Below are positions 1 to 6,264 of a DNA stretch of 8,983 nucleotides, piece after piece. Source of the stretch: Bacteroidales bacterium (lineage in GTDB: Bacteria; Bacteroidota; Bacteroidia; Bacteroidales; JAADGE01); NCBI GenBank assembly GCA_029932445.1, contig JAOZQB010000125.1, positions 1 to 8,983 on the forward strand, written 5' to 3'. The position numbers were made by a program, and so were the translations under genes. Position 1 is the stretch's first letter. Every line of letters starts with the position of its first letter. The notes beneath the pieces were generated by a model. It made no database searches. It was given only the letters and a program-made list of their open reading frames with translations, and was not told the DNA's origin.

Positions 1-87
1 TACTGCTTTGCAGTAATAATAAATATTATAATATTTATTTTACAGATAATTTTTATCCGCCTTAATCAACATAGACCCAAAAAATAA
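1..87 (+). CDS. Possible 3' end of a membrane protein gene (partial, cut by window edge)
   Basis: Frame 1 is open from the first base for 28 codons and stops at TAA 85-87. The peptide has a hydrophobic run (CFAVIINIIIFILQIIF) followed by a basic tail, RLNQHRPKK. This is what a last transmembrane helix with a positively charged cytoplasmic end would look like. If real, the gene converges on the peptidase gene that ends at 195, with the hairpin at 113-159 between them. The evidence is weak: the stretch is very AT-rich, which by itself yields Ile/Asn/Phe codons. A second frame (from base 3) is also open until about base 65. No family can be assigned. Confidence 0.3.
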   Translation, partial: YCFAVIINIIIFILQIIFIRLNQHRPKK

Positions 88-112
88 AGCAGTATAAATA
101 ACAGTTAAAACA

Positions 113-159
113 GTTATGTTGAACTTGTTTCAGCATCTTTGGAACAAGTTCAACATAAC
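113..159. repeat. 17-bp perfect inverted repeat; likely dispersed palindromic repeat, possible bidirectional terminator
   Basis: Left arm 113-129 (GTTATGTTGAACTTGTT) is the exact reverse complement of 143-159, with a 13-nt loop at 130-142. Read on the minus strand, the loop and right arm give GATGCTGAAACAAGTTCAAC. From memory this resembles palindromic repeats of the form GATGCTGAAACAAGTTCAGC seen dispersed in Bacteroidota genomes. It lies just past the end of the minus-strand peptidase gene. There is no strong U-tract on either side, so termination would rely mainly on the stem. It may serve both that gene and a possible gene entering from the left. Confidence 0.65.
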
Positions 160-194
160 AAAACGAACTTTTTAAACCGCTTCTTTTAAAAACG

Positions 195-3100
195 TTATTT
201 TTTATTTCCCAATTCCTGCAACATTACCTCAACTGCTTTTTCCAATTGTTGATCTCTGCCTTTGATAACGGTTTCATAATCGTTTCTGACCTTATAATCG
301 GGTTCTAATTGTTTATTTTCCAAATAGTCTCCTGTCATATCCAAAGCACCGACTTCGGGAATACCGAAATACAAACTCTTATCTTGCAAGCTTTCCCACC
401 ATACGGCTGTCATGGTTCCCGGATTAGGCATTCCCACGGTTTTTCCTATTTTCAAAGCCGTGTATGCATACGGAAATCCGTAACCGTCGGAATAATTTCC
501 TTCCGACATCAGCAATATTGTCGGTCTCACCCATTTGCCGAGCGGGTCGTAACCGAATTTATGCCCGCGAGGACTGAATGTAATGTATTTTTTTCCGCTG
601 AAAAGCGTTGCTAAATCATCATGCAACCATCCGCCGTGATTATAGCGTGTATCAATAATTACGGCTTCTTTATGATATTCTTTTCCGAGCAATTCCGAAT
701 ACACTTTCCTGAAACTTTTACTGTCCATCCCTCTTACGTGAACATAGCCCAAACGTCCGCCGGATAATTTTTCAACTTCGGCTCTTCGGTTTCTTACCCA
801 ACGTTCATAAAGCAAATCAGTTTCAGCTCTTCTTGAAATTGCTTTAACACGTTCGGTATAAGTTTTTTTTCCGGCAATATCTTTTATGCTTAACAAAACA
901 TCTTTTCCGGCTTTATGGTTTAACAGTTTAAAATAGGTTTGATTATCTGTTACGGGCTGATTATCAATTTTTTCAATGACAAAACCGGGTTTAATTTTAT
1001 GTTCGGTACGCAAAATCGGACTTTTTTCTAAAACTTCCTGAATTTTAATCCCGGGACCGGAATAATTGAAATCAAAAATAATTCCTAATGAAGCCGTTTT
1101 GTCACCGGATTTATCCTTATGACGATAACCGCTGCCGGTATGAGAAGCATTTAATTCGCCCAACATTTCGCTCAACATTTCGGCATAATCATAATTATTA
1201 TTAATATAGGGTAAAAATTTTGCATAAACCGTTTTATAGTATGCCCAATCAACTCCCTGCATATCTTTTTTATAAAACTTTTTTAATGCTTGTCTCCACA
1301 CATGTTCAAACATATAGGCACGTTCGGCACTTTTATTAAGATAATATTCTGCTTTAAATGAAATCGGTTTTTTAGAATAATCAGCCGTTTTTATTTTTAT
1401 CATATTACCTCCGGAATATAAAAACAAATTTTTACCGTCTTTATCTGTTTGCAAAGCACCGCCGTAACCGGAAAGTTTTTTTGCCAATTTAGTTTGATGC
1501 TTTCTTAAGTCATTCACCCATAAATCAAAACCTTTCTCGAAACGTGTCAGATAATACAATTTATCACCTTCGGAAGATAAAATCATATCCGAAATTGACG
1601 ATGAATTAATGGTTAAGCGTGCAATTCGGTCTTCCAATCCGTTTTTTTCAATCTTAACGGGTTTTATTTCCTTCTTTTTATCTTTTTTCAATTTCTTTTT
1701 ACTGTCATTATTCTCAGCATCATCTTTTTTATTCTTTTCTTTTTTCTTTTCTTTTTCTTTCAGAAATTTATATTCTTCTTCCGAAAGTCGAAATTTATCG
1801 TAAGCATCTTGCGTAAAAAACATGGCATACACATCGCGGTATGATCCCCAAGACCCGTGACTTCTGTACCCTTCTCTGTCCGATTCCCAAATCATTCCTT
1901 GTCCGTTTAAAATCCACTTCGGATTGCTGTCGGAATAACCGCTTTGGGTCAAATTCAGAGGTTTCTCGCTGCCGTCAGCTTTTATCAAACCGATATCATT
2001 TGAAAATAAGGTATTGGGTGAGTAACTGACCAAAAAATATTTGCTGTCGGGTGACCACTGATAATCTTGATCCCCGTCAGAATAGGAATAATTATATTTT
2101 CCGTCAAGAACCGTTCTTGTTTTTTTACTTGCTAAATTTAAAACTCGTAAAGTTGTTCTTTCTTCCAAATATGCAACTTCTTTTCCGTCAGGTGAATATT
2201 CAGGTTGATATTCTTCTTTCTCTGAGTTTAATAAAGTTTCTTCTTTTAATTGTGTTGCAAAAATGAAGTTCGTTTCATCTTTCTTCACAATTTTTGTTTG
2301 ATACACATTCCAACTTTTATTTCTTTCGGAAGCATACAAAATTGCTTTACCGTCGGGACTGAAACTAACCGATCGTTCTTGTTCGGGTGTAGCAGTTATT
2401 TGCTTGGTCGAAGAATAATCAACAGACGTTACAAAAACGTTTCCTCGTAAAATAAAAACGGCTTCTTTACCGTCGGGAGAAACTTTGAATTCGGTAATAC
2501 CGGAAGATTTTGTAATATATTCTTCCGGCTTATTCATTACATCGGAGAAAATCGAAATATTTACTTTTTTCGGTTCTGCTCCATTTTTCATAAAATAAAT
2601 TTCCCCGTCGTAACCGAAACATAAATCATCATTATCGGATACGGTTAAAAAGCGTACCGGATTTTTTTCAAAATGTGTAATTTGTGTGATATTTTTCGGA
2701 TTTGCAAGTTCAAATTTGCACACATTAAACGTGTTCCCGAATTGTTCACTTGTATAATAAACTTCTTTTTCATCAGAAGAATAAAACGGAAGTCTGTCCT
2801 CACCGGCAAAACTTGTCAATTTTGTATGTTTTCCTGTTTTGGTATCATACATCCAAACATCTCTTGCAATTGAAGATTGATGATGTTTTCGCCAATAATT
2901 TTCGGGACCTTTTGCATCTTGACAGATAATTTTGGATTTATCTTTTGAATATTTTGCTTCCTCAGCAGGCGTTGATAAAATTTGCTTTAGCGCACCGCCG
3001 TTTATCGAAACTTCATAGAGTTCACTCAAATAAGAACGCGGGAAACTTACGTTTTGCTCCGGGTCTTCAATGGTTGCCTTGAATAAGATATTTTTCCCGT

Positions 3101-3452
3101 CAGGTGTAAAAGATGTCGGTTTTTCACTGCCCGAATAAAAAGTTAACCGTTTCGGTACACCGCCTTTGACAGCTATCGTAAAAATATCAAAATTTCCGTA
3201 ACGATCTGAAGCAAAAGCAATTGTTTTACCGTCAGGTGACCAAATCGGTTTGAAATCATAAGCCGGATTGCTTGTTAAAGCAGTTGCCGTTCCGCCTTTC
3301 GAAGGGACTTTGTAAAGATCTCCTTTATATGAAAACACAATTGTTTTTCCGTCGGGAGAAATTGCAGGATATCGCATCCATAAAGGATTTTTTTGTGCAG
3401 GTGATAAAAATGCAAAAAATGTTATTGCTGATAAAATGATAAGTTTCTTCAT
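195..3452 (-). CDS. Exported tricorn-like serine peptidase (S41 family) with PD40 beta-propeller and PDZ domains
   Basis: This 1085-residue protein matches the architecture and length of tricorn-type peptidases, which degrade oligopeptides. A signal peptide covers about residues 1-20 (MKKLIILSAITFFAFLSPAQ), so the enzyme should act in the periplasm; there is no T9SS tail. PD40/WD40-like propeller repeats are marked by SPDGK-type turns near residues 32, 72, 116, 325, 365, 420 and 467. A Lys/Glu-rich low-complexity segment spans about 557-602. A tricorn C1-like helical region follows (about 705-775) with Ser770-His771 in ELNASH. A PDZ domain lies at about 785-870, and the S41 core at about 895-1080. 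Ser988-Asp989 in EGNYSDGYGFPYAY matches the tricorn nucleophile motif. Glu1045 in LENKQLEPD matches the final catalytic Glu. By alignment from memory the catalytic set looks complete. The start is ATG at 3452, directly followed by the signal peptide. The substrate is unknown. Confidence 0.93.
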   Translation of the reverse strand: MKKLIILSAITFFAFLSPAQKNPLWMRYPAISPDGKTIVFSYKGDLYKVPSKGGTATALTSNPAYDFKPIWSPDGKTIAFASDRYGNFDIFTIAVKGGVPKRLTFYSGSEKPTSFTPDGKNILFKATIEDPEQNVSFPRSYLSELYEVSINGGALKQILSTPAEEAKYSKDKSKIICQDAKGPENYWRKHHQSSIARDVWMYDTKTGKHTKLTSFAGEDRLPFYSSDEKEVYYTSEQFGNTFNVCKFELANPKNITQITHFEKNPVRFLTVSDNDDLCFGYDGEIYFMKNGAEPKKVNISIFSDVMNKPEEYITKSSGITEFKVSPDGKEAVFILRGNVFVTSVDYSSTKQITATPEQERSVSFSPDGKAILYASERNKSWNVYQTKIVKKDETNFIFATQLKEETLLNSEKEEYQPEYSPDGKEVAYLEERTTLRVLNLASKKTRTVLDGKYNYSYSDGDQDYQWSPDSKYFLVSYSPNTLFSNDIGLIKADGSEKPLNLTQSGYSDSNPKWILNGQGMIWESDREGYRSHGSWGSYRDVYAMFFTQDAYDKFRLSEEEYKFLKEKEKKKEKNKKDDAENNDSKKKLKKDKKKEIKPVKIEKNGLEDRIARLTINSSSISDMILSSEGDKLYYLTRFEKGFDLWVNDLRKHQTKLAKKLSGYGGALQTDKDGKNLFLYSGGNMIKIKTADYSKKPISFKAEYYLNKSAERAYMFEHVWRQALKKFYKKDMQGVDWAYYKTVYAKFLPYINNNYDYAEMLSEMLGELNASHTGSGYRHKDKSGDKTASLGIIFDFNYSGPGIKIQEVLEKSPILRTEHKIKPGFVIEKIDNQPVTDNQTYFKLLNHKAGKDVLLSIKDIAGKKTYTERVKAISRRAETDLLYERWVRNRRAEVEKLSGGRLGYVHVRGMDSKSFRKVYSELLGKEYHKEAVIIDTRYNHGGWLHDDLATLFSGKKYITFSPRGHKFGYDPLGKWVRPTILLMSEGNYSDGYGFPYAYTALKIGKTVGMPNPGTMTAVWWESLQDKSLYFGIPEVGALDMTGDYLENKQLEPDYKVRNDYETVIKGRDQQLEKAVEVMLQELGNKK

Positions 3453-3755
3453 GGTGATATTTAAAATTATAAAAAATGTCTTTCGTTATTAATTTAATCT
3501 GTTCTAAAATAAATATGAATCCGGTAAAAAAGGAATAAAAAATTGCAAAAAAAAAGTTAAGCAATTAATAATAAGGCATTCACGTAAAACTTTAAATTTT
3601 TATAAAACCTTGATTAGCATCGCTTTAACTTTGTAAACTTTCATCTTTTTACTTTTTATACTAATCTTACAAATATTAAAAAAATATTTTGATTTTGCTA
3701 AAAATATCTATATTTGAATTAAATTAAACGCTTAACGTCAAATAATTAAGTATCA
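3453..3755. other. Divergent intergenic region between peptidase and rhomboid genes
   Basis: These 303 AT-rich bases contain no credible gene. They must hold the promoter of the minus-strand peptidase gene, but I find no exact TAnnTTTG box on that strand. The nearest candidates each carry one mismatch, so none is annotated. A 6-bp inverted repeat (AATTGC at 3541-3546, GCAATT at 3561-3566) flanks an A-tract and could be a weak regulatory dyad. The rhomboid promoter lies at the right end. A second exact -7 motif, TAACTTTG at 3626-3633, has a TTG only 13 bp upstream and is less convincing. Confidence 0.6.
3689..3716 (+). promoter_or_regulatory. Bacteroidota-type promoter for the rhomboid gene
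   Basis: TTG at 3689-3691 and TATATTTG at 3709-3716 are 17 bp apart and fit the Bacteroidota consensus TTG / TAnnTTTG. Transcription would start near 3722-3726, giving a leader of about 30 nt before the ATG at 3756. No Shine-Dalgarno sequence is visible, which is normal for the phylum. Confidence 0.6.
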
Positions 3756-4322
3756 ATGAAGAAAAATTTAATTACAACCTTATGGGTTACGGCAAGTATT
3801 TGGATAATATTCATTTTGAATTTCATTTTCTTTTTTGTCGATTTTAATCAATTCGGCATTCAACCTCGAACAATAAACGGTTTAATCGGAATTATTTTTT
3901 CACCTTTTTTGCATTTAAATTGGATGCATTTGATTTCAAACACTATTCCTTTGCTTATTTTAACTTTTGTTATTCTGCAATTTTACCATAAGTTGTTTTT
4001 AAAGGTCAGTATTTTCTCAATACTGGTCGGCGGCTTTGCCGTATGGTTGTTCGGAAGAAGCGGAACCAATCATATCGGTGCCAGCGGAGTAATTTTTGCC
4101 TATATCGGGTTTTTACTGTTCAGCGGTATTTTCAGAAGAAATTTAAAATCTATCCTGATTGCCGTAGTGATTATTATCTTATACGGGGGAGCACTTATTA
4201 AAGGAATTATTCCCGGACAAAAAGGGATTTCGTGGGAAGGGCATTTATTCGGTGCCGCTGCCGGGGCTCTCGCTGCTTGGATTTATCGAAATAAATTTAA
4301 AGCAGCTGATACCATAAAATAA
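3756..4322 (+). CDS. Rhomboid-family intramembrane serine protease
   Basis: This 188-residue polytopic membrane protein has the compact six-helix rhomboid core without a cytosolic N-terminal domain. The signature motifs are present in order. The HxxxxHxxxN motif is His53, His58 and Asn62 (HLNWMHLISN), where the Asn contributes to the oxyanion hole. The nucleophile is Ser110 in GASG, within HIGASGVIFAYIG. The catalytic-dyad His163 lies in WEGHLFGAAAGALAAW. The enzyme should therefore be active and cleave transmembrane substrates in the cytoplasmic membrane; the substrate cannot be predicted. Approximate helices are 8-28, 58-76, 84-99, 110-125, 131-149 and 163-177. The C-terminus is short and basic. 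The ATG at 3756 follows the promoter at 3689-3716. The next gene begins 37 nt downstream on the same strand and may be co-transcribed. Confidence 0.93.
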   Translation: MKKNLITTLWVTASIWIIFILNFIFFFVDFNQFGIQPRTINGLIGIIFSPFLHLNWMHLISNTIPLLILTFVILQFYHKLFLKVSIFSILVGGFAVWLFGRSGTNHIGASGVIFAYIGFLLFSGIFRRNLKSILIAVVIIILYGGALIKGIIPGQKGISWEGHLFGAAAGALAAWIYRNKFKAADTIK

Positions 4323-4330
4323 AAACAGAC

Positions 4331-4347
4331 TACATTATAATAATGTA
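4331..4347 (+). repeat. Short AT-rich hairpin between the rhomboid gene and the next gene
   Basis: TACATTA (4331-4337) and TAATGTA (4341-4347) form a perfect 7-bp stem with a 3-nt loop in the 37-nt gap. It has a single G-C pair per arm side and no U-tract, so it is unlikely to be a strong terminator. It may slow transcription or affect mRNA processing between the two genes. Confidence 0.35.
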
Positions 4348-4359
4348 AACACAAATAAA

Positions 4360-5403
4360 ATGAAACATTTTTTATTGCTGATTTCAATATTTTTAGTTTC
4401 TCAAATTGCAAATTCTCAATCCGATTTTAAAAAAGGATATATCTTATTCTCTGAGAATGATACTATTTTCGGGCAAATTGATAATAAAAATTACTATCTG
4501 AATTCTTTATATTGCGATTTCAGAAAAAATGAAAAAGACAGTATTAAACGTTATTATCCTAAAGATATATTCGGATATCGATTTAATGACGGGAAATATT
4601 ACATTTCTAAAAGCATTCAAAAAGATTTAAAGGATACAAGTTTTTTCTTTGAATTTTTAATTAAAAGTAAGTTAAATATCTATTTCGTTCAAAATCAATT
4701 TGAAAATAACTATTATATTTCAGAAGACGGAATTAAGTTAAATAAATTAAAATACATCAATGATGATATTTATATCGAAAACAGAAAGATGCATCGTGAA
4801 AACAAACAATTTATCGGTTTATTAAATTACTATACAAAAGATTGCCCCGAAATAAAAAAAGACATAAACCGAATAGAAAAACCTAATCATAAAAATCTTA
4901 TTAAATTAACTGAAAAATATAATAAACTAACATGTCCGAACGGACAATGTATGATTTACGAAAAAAAAATACCTCATCTTTTTAAATTTGAAATGTTTTA
5001 TAATTACAATTTTCTTTTTAGCAAAAAATTCACCGAACAACCTTTTAGTTATTCATCATACGGGTTTAATATTTTATTACAACAATCTAAACAGAGAGAA
5101 CGATTTTTTTTTGGGATAGGATTAAAATATAATAAATTTACTTTTCTTATTAACAACGAAAAAATTCTGCCCCATTTATCAATACCCATATCCTTTTATT
5201 ATTTACATCCCGGAAACGGATTTAGTCCTATGTATAAAATTTCATTTGACATACCTTTTCTTGTTTTTCAAAATTATGGTGTTGGTTTACAATATAAATA
5301 CAAAAGAATTTCTTTTTTTACTTTAACCGAATTACAAACTTTATATATAATATATCCGATAGGAGTCTCTCAAAGAGCAGGTTTTTTTTTAAATCTTAAT
5401 TAA
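4360..5403 (+). CDS. Exported Bacteroidota-specific protein, possible outer-membrane beta-barrel at C-terminus
   Basis: This 347-residue protein starts with a signal peptide (MKHFLLLISIFLVSQIANSQ, probable cleavage after residue 20). The N-terminal half (about 24-195) carries features I associate with a common uncharacterised Bacteroidota family. These are GYILFSENDTIFGQID, a YxPKDIFGYRF..GKYYISK block (about 65-84), FFFEFLIKSKLNIYF (95-109), a GLLNYYTKDCPEIKKDI block (153-169) and KPNHKNLIKLTEKY. Members are often annotated as putative outer-membrane beta-barrel proteins. The C-terminal part (about 207-347) alternates aromatic and hydrophobic residues with polar ones and ends in a strand-like GFFLNLN. 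That would suit a small outer-membrane barrel, but this is inference. CPNGQC (192-197) could form a disulfide between the two halves. The gene is very AT-rich. Its stop overlaps that of the convergent gldH gene by 4 bp. Function is unknown. Confidence 0.82.
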   Translation: MKHFLLLISIFLVSQIANSQSDFKKGYILFSENDTIFGQIDNKNYYLNSLYCDFRKNEKDSIKRYYPKDIFGYRFNDGKYYISKSIQKDLKDTSFFFEFLIKSKLNIYFVQNQFENNYYISEDGIKLNKLKYINDDIYIENRKMHRENKQFIGLLNYYTKDCPEIKKDINRIEKPNHKNLIKLTEKYNKLTCPNGQCMIYEKKIPHLFKFEMFYNYNFLFSKKFTEQPFSYSSYGFNILLQQSKQRERFFFGIGLKYNKFTFLINNEKILPHLSIPISFYYLHPGNGFSPMYKISFDIPFLVFQNYGVGLQYKYKRISFFTLTELQTLYIIYPIGVSQRAGFFLNLN

Positions 5404-5882
5404 TAATCCTTACCGGATAATTTGGATTCCTTGTATTTCCTTACAATCAAACCGACATCAATCACTAAAATAACCGGATTATTATTCATTTTGTGACTAA
5501 TTTTAAAGATGTACTTGCCTTTCTTTAAGAAGATATTTTCGGAAAAAACATTTTCAATATCCCAAAGTTGCCCGGTAACTTCTCCGAGATAATGACCTTG
5601 TTCATCGGCAATCGGAAATTCAGCATTTTTTTCTGATATTTTACCTTCAGGGGTAATTTGTTCAATATTAACTTTAATTGTCGTAAACGGATAACCCGTA
5701 GAATGTCGCATCGCAAAAATCAAATCGTAATTGCCGTCTTCGGGAATTGTTACGTCAAAAGTTTTTACATCCGTATCGTACCATTTCATATCCTTTACAG
5801 ATTGAAAATCACGATAAATATCATTGCAGGCAGTAAAAAAAGAACTTACGAAAATAAAAAGAACGAATATTATTTGTTTCAT
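5400..5882 (-). CDS. gldH: GldH-family lipoprotein (gliding motility-associated)
   Basis: This 160-residue protein has a lipoprotein signal peptide: a hydrophobic segment at 3-17 and then FFTAC, with Cys19 as the lipidated residue. The mature part fits the GldH family in size and pattern: Trp34 in DMKWYDTDVKTFDV, Arg59 and Tyr64-Pro65 in MRHSTGYPF, and IKVNIEQITPEG. GHYLGEVTGQLWDI (97-110), the GKYIFKISHKM segment (122-132) and IDVGLIVRK (141-149) follow. GldH is required for gliding in Flavobacterium johnsoniae, but homologues also occur in non-gliding Bacteroidota, so its presence does not prove motility. The lipoprotein should sit in the envelope. The gene stands alone on the minus strand here, with no other gld genes in view. 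Its stop overlaps that of the convergent plus-strand gene, and a short ORF ends 22 nt before its ATG. Confidence 0.85.
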   Translation of the reverse strand: MKQIIFVLFIFVSSFFTACNDIYRDFQSVKDMKWYDTDVKTFDVTIPEDGNYDLIFAMRHSTGYPFTTIKVNIEQITPEGKISEKNAEFPIADEQGHYLGEVTGQLWDIENVFSENIFLKKGKYIFKISHKMNNNPVILVIDVGLIVRKYKESKLSGKDY

Positions 5883-5904
5883 GTGTATAAAATTTAGTAA
5901 CTAA

Positions 5905-6009
5905 TTAACATGAAGCTAATTGATTGTTTGAAAATATTTGCATAAATACTGCTTTAAGCACACGGAACGAATCTGCCTGCTGCAAGTAATGCAGATTCTC
6001 TTTATTCAT
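5905..6009 (-). CDS. Possible 34-codon mini-ORF upstream of gldH
   Basis: An ATG at 6009 (minus strand) opens a frame of 34 codons ending at TAA 5905-5907, 22 nt before the gldH ATG and on the same strand. The peptide begins MNKENLHYLQQADSFRVLK and ends IFSNNQLASC. Its codons (CTG, CAG, GCA, CGT, GTG) are more balanced than those of the surrounding intergenic DNA, and the composition looks protein-like. The frame is also open for eight codons upstream of the ATG, back to a TGA. It could be a leader peptide for gldH, a fragment of a decayed or mobile gene, or a coding-looking part of a dispersed repeat. I do not recognise a family with certainty. It overlaps the hairpins at 5969-5998. Confidence 0.35.
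   Translation of the reverse strand: MNKENLHYLQQADSFRVLKAVFMQIFSNNQLASC
5969..5998. repeat. Inverted repeat with alternative hairpin upstream of gldH
   Basis: GAATCTGC (5969-5976) and GCAGATTC (5991-5998) are perfect 8-bp complements around a 14-nt loop. A second hairpin, CTGCA (5980-5984) with TGCAG (5990-5994), shares the right arm, so the two structures exclude each other. A possible outer 5-bp pairing is CACAC (5959-5963) with GTGTG (6019-6023). It could be a folded leader of gldH or a palindromic dispersed repeat. Confidence 0.45.
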
Positions 6010-6189
6010 GCTATTGTTGTGTGAAATTTTTCCTCATGGATGTTTCATAAATCTGAATTTAATTTCAAATTATAAAAATACATTAATTTCAGACAAAACA
6101 TTTATATTCCGTATAAAAAAGTAATCATTAAAACAATACAAACAGCTCTCAATATTTCGAAAAATTTAAGTTTTTTAAAATTTTTAATC

Positions 6190-6217
6190 TTTTTTTTAAA
6201 AAAAATATATAATTTTG
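6190..6217 (+). promoter_or_regulatory. Promoter of the 6265-8727 gene pair, with upstream A/T tract
   Basis: TAATTTTG at 6210-6217 matches the Bacteroidota -7 consensus TAnnTTTG exactly. It would start transcription near 6223-6227, about 40 nt before the ATG at 6265. No TTG stands at the usual -33 distance. Instead there is a perfect T8A8 tract at 6190-6205, with further T/A runs back to about 6170, which could act like an UP element or bent DNA. This is a consensus match, not proof of activity. Confidence 0.5.
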
Positions 6218-6264
6218 AACAAATAATATAAATATTGCAAGATTAAAAAAACAAATAAAAAATT

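Larger units (their letters stand above)
5883..6264. other. Divergent intergenic region with structured element and promoter
   Basis: These 382 bases separate gldH (minus) from the plus-strand pair. The part next to gldH (about 5945-6030) is richer in G and C than its surroundings and contains the mini-ORF and competing hairpins listed separately. The part from 6060 to 6264 is extremely AT-rich and carries T8A8 at 6190-6205 and the -7 box at 6210-6217. I find no exact TAnnTTTG box for gldH. The closest is TATTTATG (reverse complement of 5941-5948), with one mismatch and no well-placed TTG. Confidence 0.6.

Noticed and set aside
97..117. Direct repeat AACAGTT/AACAGTT before the left hairpin
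   Set aside because: Two 7-mers in AT-rich DNA are easily due to chance, and no further copies are seen.
1609..1803. Plus-strand Phe/Ser-rich open frame
   Set aside because: It is the antisense shadow of the Lys/Glu-rich insert of the tricorn-like peptidase.
2030..3420. Recurring DNA word around CCGTCGGGA / CCGTCAGGTGA in the left gene
   Set aside because: These are the reverse complements of the SPDGK codons of the PD40 propeller repeats, so they reflect protein repeats and not a DNA repeat element.
3325..3564. Minus-strand 79-codon frame overlapping the start of the peptidase gene
   Set aside because: It overlaps the signal-peptide region in another frame, has no recognisable motifs and runs through AT-rich intergenic DNA.
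3626..3633. Second TAnnTTTG box upstream of the rhomboid gene
   Set aside because: The nearest upstream TTG is only 13 bp away and the leader would be over 110 nt. The box at 3709-3716 fits better.
5658..5897. Plus-strand 79-codon frame opposite gldH
   Set aside because: It is an antisense shadow of the well-supported GldH-family gene.
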